Shown here: positions 14,365 through 17,508 of the stretch, piece by piece | How the letters are laid out: each line of letters begins with the position of its first letter | Position numbering within the stretch: the first letter of the stretch is position 1 | NCBI GenBank assembly: GCA_910584435.1 | Contig: CAJUAP010000038.1 | Span: 1 to 17,508, forward strand | DNA from: an uncultured Acetatifactor sp. | GTDB lineage: Bacteria; Bacillota; Clostridia; Lachnospirales; Lachnospiraceae | Length of the DNA: 17,508 bases | Reading direction: 5' to 3' | Notes under the pieces: generated by a model | Databases searched by the model: none | The model's input: the letters and a program-made list of their open reading frames with translations, nothing else | What the model was told of the DNA's origin: nothing | Translations under genes and position numbers: made by a program

Positions 14365-15507
14365 TCAATCATCCAATCTGCGCAATTCAGTATATGCCAG
14401 CAGAAGCGGCCCCACACCCTTGGCATCATTTTCCACCACCGGCTCCGACATATAATAAGCAAAGCTCCCGTCTCTCTTGGGATTTTTTTCCGGACCCAGT
14501 CCTGCAACCAGGCAGATTCCGCCCAGGTTCAGCTTCCCGTCCGTCTCCTTCAGATACCTGTCGCAGATACCGTGAAACGCTTTCATTCCGCTTTCTCTGT
14601 ACTGCTCCGGAAGGAATCCCAGACGCACCCCCTTCAGCAGGGAATATGCCATAATAGCGCTGCCACTGGTTTCCAGATAATTCGGCTCCTTTCCCCCCAA
14701 TGCGGGCAGTTGATACCACATGCCGCTCTCATGCTGGAATTTCAGCATATCATCCATAAGCTGTACAAATGCATTTTTTAATTTCTCATATTCCTTTTGA
14801 TACTCTTCTCCCGGCTCGCATTTGTCCAAAGTATCCAGCAGGGCCATAGAATACCATCCTAACGCCCTCAGCCAGAAATTTCCGGAAAGCCCCGTCTCTC
14901 TGTCACACCAGAATGCCTGCCTGGAAGCATCGTATCCATGATAATACAGCCCGGTCTCCTCATCCCTCATATAGCGGATGACATTGTCAAACTGAGAGAA
15001 AATATCTCTGTAATTCTTCTTCCGGTTAAATTTTGTCTCATATTCCATATAAAAAGGCTGCCCCATATACATCCCGTCCAGCCACACCTGGTTGGGGTAT
15101 ATCTTCTTATGCCAGAAATTCCCCTCCTGTGTCCTCGGCTGCGTCTGCACCTGGCTGTAGATCAAGTCTATCGCTTTCCGGTATTTCTCCTTCCCGTTTA
15201 TCTCATACAGAGCAAACAGAGTTTTACCGGCATTTACATTGTCAATATTATACTCTTCCACAGAATAGCCCGTGATAGAGCCATCCTCCTGAACCCTGTG
15301 GTCAATAAAGGCATCGGCAAACTCATAATACTTTTTCTCACCCACAGCCTGGTAAATCTCCAGCAAAGCCAGAATCATACAGCCATCTATGTAATTCCAC
15401 CCTGCCCCTTTTCCCGCACGCGCCTTTTCGATGTTCCATACAGGCACATCCAGAGTGCTCTTCTCAATTAACTCATCAATATACCTCTCAAAAACAGGCA
15501 TCCGCAT
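14365..15507 (-). CDS. GH105 unsaturated rhamnogalacturonyl hydrolase
   Basis: 380 residues from ATG 15507 (AGGAGG seven bases upstream; a GTG at 15513 is too close to the site). Family GH105 (YteR/YesR type) hydrates and cleaves the unsaturated galacturonyl residue left by rhamnogalacturonan lyases. Key positions agree almost exactly with Bacillus YteR: D89 in NIDNVNAGKT (87-96), the general acid D144 in VWLDGMYMGQPFYMEY (141-156), and H190 in YYHGYD. The alpha/alpha-barrel signatures NFWLRALGWYSMALLD and the end motif SEPVVENDAKGVGPLLLAY are present. No signal peptide is seen, so it acts inside the cell on imported disaccharides. No sugar transporter or lyase is adjacent in the window, so uptake must be encoded elsewhere. 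It has its own promoter. Confidence 0.92.
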   Translation of the reverse strand: MRMPVFERYIDELIEKSTLDVPVWNIEKARAGKGAGWNYIDGCMILALLEIYQAVGEKKYYEFADAFIDHRVQEDGSITGYSVEEYNIDNVNAGKTLFALYEINGKEKYRKAIDLIYSQVQTQPRTQEGNFWHKKIYPNQVWLDGMYMGQPFYMEYETKFNRKKNYRDIFSQFDNVIRYMRDEETGLYYHGYDASRQAFWCDRETGLSGNFWLRALGWYSMALLDTLDKCEPGEEYQKEYEKLKNAFVQLMDDMLKFQHESGMWYQLPALGGKEPNYLETSGSAIMAYSLLKGVRLGFLPEQYRESGMKAFHGICDRYLKETDGKLNLGGICLVAGLGPEKNPKRDGSFAYYMSEPVVENDAKGVGPLLLAYTELRRLDD

Positions 15508-15581
15508 CTCCACACCTCCTGCCCCGGCCCCTGCAAACAGGAACCTGCTCGCGATTCATGTCACATTTTCCGCCACTTATA

Positions 15582-15610
15582 ATAGTAACTAATATTTCCT
15601 GATTCGTCAA
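15582..15610 (-). promoter_or_regulatory. GH105 gene promoter (sigma-A type)
   Basis: On the - strand TTGACG (15605-15610) and TACTAT (15582-15587) are 17 bases apart in an AT-rich stretch, giving a leader of about 65 to 70 bases before the GH105 ATG. The -35 box is one mismatch from consensus. No clear CcpA site was seen. Confidence 0.65.
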
Positions 15611-15641
15611 CCTGTTCTATCAAATGTTTGTGTTATATTGT

Positions 15642-15814
15642 AACAGTTCCGTTACCGTTCACCCGCCACCGCGAGGCGTTTTCATGCGTATTTTGCATGA
15701 AAATCCCGAGACCGTAGTGCGCGAAATCGCTGCTTTTGCGATTTCTGTGCATCTGTTACTGTGAACGGAGTGAACAGTAACAACAGTTCCGTTACCGTTC
15801 ACCCGCCACCGCGA
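15642..15814. repeat. Structured intergenic repeat: two 33-bp direct copies around three hairpins
   Basis: The same 33 bases, starting AACAGTTCCGTTACCG and ending CGCCACCGCGA, occur at 15642-15674 and 15782-15814, exactly 140 bases apart. Between them are three perfect hairpins: TTTTCATGC/GCATGAAAA (15679-15703), GAAATCGC/GCGATTTC (15723-15745) and TGTTACTGT/ACAGTAACA (15754-15782). GTGAACGG (15761-15768) in the third loop is complementary to CCGTTCAC in both direct copies, so alternative folds exist. No reading frame of note is inside. It lies between the ABC permease stop and the GH105 promoter. It looks like a dispersed palindromic repeat or MITE-like element, possibly also stopping transcription; its copy number in the genome cannot be judged here. 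Confidence 0.8.
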
Positions 15815-15844
15815 AGTCAAAACTGCGATCCAAAGGCGGCATTT

Positions 15845-17416
15845 TCAAGCCGTCTCCATCTTATAAAAATTCAGCATGGCAATCGCCATAAATACCACCG
15901 TAAATATCACCAGGAACAAGTCCATAAGCACGTATGCCGCCAATACACCGCCCAGGCGCCAGCCTGCCAGCGCTCCCATCACTGCCATAAAAAATGCTAC
16001 GCTCTGCAGAAACATCTGAAGAAACTGTTTACCCGCTTTGCCCAGAACATTACCGATGACAATCTCCGCCACCGCAAGGGCATATAACTTATTGGCATAT
16101 GCTGCAATATAGAATACAATGCACAGCACGGCAACCGCCGCCGGCATCTTCATAACAACAGCTCCCGGTATGGTGAGCAGACAGGCATTTACCAGGCTCT
16201 GCAGATGCTGCATGACCATGGCATTGATTAATTTGCGGAAAGGAGTGTCCGGAATCAGATACGTATACGGCGACAGCAATTCTTTCGCCCATTTTCCTCC
16301 CATGGCAGTAAATACAAATATCACATAGGCCGCCGCACAGGGAATGACGAACATAGTAAAATTTCCGAAACCGCCCTCGCGGATATATAAATATGCCAGA
16401 AAAAATCCGGCAATCAGTGCCGCCGCCGTGTTGGCATCAAATATGAAATATCTGCTTTTCTTATATTCCAATAATTGCCGATAGAACAAAGCTCTTGCGC
16501 CATGACCGCGCCATTTGACATGCGCCTTTCCGAACTTCTGCTTCTTTCCCAGCTTTCTCTGTGTATCCCCCTGTCTGCGGCTGGCCAGAACTTCTTCATA
16601 ATCCTCGGCAAATTTTATGGCGTCTTCATAATAACCTCCCGTACATTTCATCCGCCACGCGGCCGTCAATACCGCTGCCAGCATTATCCCATAGCAGATG
16701 CTTCCCGTTACATTTACGACCGTTGCTCCTGTCAGCAGCAGGTGCACCACCGAAATGTACCACCCCGCCACAGGCACCATCTGTACCATATCACTGTTGA
16801 GAAACCCTGCGGCCATCTGCATACTCAAACCATCCCTGTAATATGCATATATGCCCATCAGCACCAATACTCCTGCAATGGCATATGCCGCCTTTACCAG
16901 CAATGCCCTCTGCTTTTCCTCCAGCCGCTCCGAACCGTATAACAGCAGCATAACACCGCCTTCCAGAAGATTTTCAACCAGAATGGCAAACACAAAATAC
17001 ACCGCCAGGCGCCAGAATTCCACATGAAACAATGCCCCGCCGCAGATGACAACAAATAAATTCAGCAAAACCTGCACTGCAAGCGTTCTGACATATGCAT
17101 AAAGCAATATCTGCTTGGGACTGACCGGCGCAGGAAACAGGAAGTGCACATCACTGTTCCTGTACACTAAGCCTTTCCGTTTGGCATAAGCAATGAGATT
17201 GCCCGGAATCAGCCAAAATGCCATCAGCGTCAGCACTGCTGCCATGCCTTCCGGGGAATCCCCGCCGAACTCTTCTACCAGCATTACCAGCGAAAGCGGT
17301 ACAACCGTAAAATAAAAGAGAATAAATACCAGATACACATATGTTACCGGCTTGTGCAGAGCAGTTTTGATTCGATTTTTCAGTATTCTTCCATAGAGAT
17401 ATCCCACCGCTCCCAT
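15845..17416 (-). CDS. ABC exporter permease (putative ABC exporter domain)
   Basis: 523 residues with roughly ten to twelve hydrophobic segments arranged in two halves (about 25-260 and 325-515), separated by a polar, basic linker (about 265-320; RRQGDTQRKLGKKQKFGKAHVKWRG). The N-terminal basic head, the RNSDVHFLFPAPVSPKQILLY segment after the second helix and the later LIPDTPFRKL motif are typical of the clostridial 'putative ABC exporter' family (PF16962-like, by eye). The protein sits in the membrane and needs an ATPase partner; the gene ending just before it, three bases between stop and start, is the natural candidate. GGAGG is seven bases before the ATG. The cargo is unknown; peptides, lipids or drugs are all possible. 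Confidence 0.85.
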   Translation of the reverse strand: MGAVGYLYGRILKNRIKTALHKPVTYVYLVFILFYFTVVPLSLVMLVEEFGGDSPEGMAAVLTLMAFWLIPGNLIAYAKRKGLVYRNSDVHFLFPAPVSPKQILLYAYVRTLAVQVLLNLFVVICGGALFHVEFWRLAVYFVFAILVENLLEGGVMLLLYGSERLEEKQRALLVKAAYAIAGVLVLMGIYAYYRDGLSMQMAAGFLNSDMVQMVPVAGWYISVVHLLLTGATVVNVTGSICYGIMLAAVLTAAWRMKCTGGYYEDAIKFAEDYEEVLASRRQGDTQRKLGKKQKFGKAHVKWRGHGARALFYRQLLEYKKSRYFIFDANTAAALIAGFFLAYLYIREGGFGNFTMFVIPCAAAYVIFVFTAMGGKWAKELLSPYTYLIPDTPFRKLINAMVMQHLQSLVNACLLTIPGAVVMKMPAAVAVLCIVFYIAAYANKLYALAVAEIVIGNVLGKAGKQFLQMFLQSVAFFMAVMGALAGWRLGGVLAAYVLMDLFLVIFTVVFMAIAMLNFYKMETA

Positions 17417-17419
17417 GGT

Positions 17420-17508
17420 TTACCTCCTGTCCTGCCCGGGCTGCGCCTTCTGTCCGGACTGTGCGGCTTCTCCTGACTGTGTCTTCTGCCCGGACTGTGC
17501 GGCTTCTC
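17420..17508 (-). CDS. C-terminal tail of an upstream gene, probably the ABC ATPase (5' part outside window)
   Basis: Only the last 28 codons are present; the reading frame, starting at base 17506, is EAAQSGQKTQSG, EAAQSGQKAQPG, then QDRR and TAA. The stop lies three bases before the permease ATG, and the permease ribosome site is inside these last codons, so the two genes are coupled. By position the gene should encode the ATP-binding subunit, but no ATPase motif is in view, so this is inference. The tail is a hydrophilic, Gln/Gly-rich repeat unlikely to be part of a folded ATPase domain. The other two - strand frames are also open over this short stretch; frame choice rests on the repeat and the coupled stop. 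Confidence 0.6.
   Translation of the reverse strand, partial: EAAQSGQKTQSGEAAQSGQKAQPGQDRR
17435..17506 (-). repeat. 36-bp tandem duplication in the tail of the upstream gene
   Basis: Two in-frame units of 36 bp (17471-17506 and 17435-17470) encode EAAQSGQK-T/A-Q-S/P-G. They differ at only a few bases. More units may lie beyond the window edge. Confidence 0.85.

Noticed and set aside
15642..15814. Possible CRISPR array from the two identical 33-bp repeats
   Set aside because: Only two copies, separated by 107 bases filled with inverted repeats; CRISPR spacers are about 30-40 bases and not palindromic, and no cas gene is present.

Overview
The window looks like chromosomal DNA of a Gram-positive anaerobe of the class Clostridia, most likely Lachnospiraceae. 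This rests on gene content and style (strong GGAGG ribosome sites, XRE regulators carrying the DYLLGRTG signature, a 'putative ABC exporter' permease, an SH3 membrane protein) and not on any database search. Apart from two small XRE regulator genes on the + strand, every gene is on the - strand, so the biological reading order runs from the right end to the left. No rRNA, tRNA, transposase gene, phage gene or CRISPR array was seen.

Reading right to left: (1) the last codons of a gene, probably an ABC ATPase, with a 12-residue repeat tail (17420-17508), directly followed by an ABC exporter permease (15845-17416); (2) an intergenic structured repeat with two 33-bp direct copies and three hairpins (15642-15814); (3) a GH105 unsaturated rhamnogalacturonyl hydrolase with its own promoter, then a methyl-accepting chemotaxis protein closed by a clear intrinsic terminator; (4) a pyrimidine block: pyrF with a class I methyltransferase behind it, and pyrE, each facing a paralogous XRE regulator across a divergent intergenic region; (5) behind pyrE, a 50-residue membrane peptide, an 80-bp inverted-repeat element, a small four-helix membrane protein and a long M29-type aminopeptidase; (6) a purine operon purE-purM-purN-purD with tight spacing, a promoter whose spacer holds a LacI-type palindrome, and two added genes at its end: a YvyF-like zinc-ribbon/HTH protein and a two-SH3 membrane protein whose cytoplasmic tail is a tandem Gln/Arg/Gly repeat running off the left edge.

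Functionally the centre is nucleotide biosynthesis: PurE, PurM, PurN and PurD are four de novo purine enzymes, and PyrE and PyrF are the last two steps to UMP. PurC, PurF, PurH, PurL and the PyrK/PyrD pair are not in the window. GH105 and the chemoreceptor suggest sensing and use of pectin fragments. The points most worth a second look are the two pyr/XRE divergent pairs with shared TTCATAAA-type sites, the large hairpin leader of the second XRE gene, the structured repeat at 15.7 kb, the 80-bp element at 8.0 kb, the palindrome in the purE promoter, and the repeat tails at both window ends.
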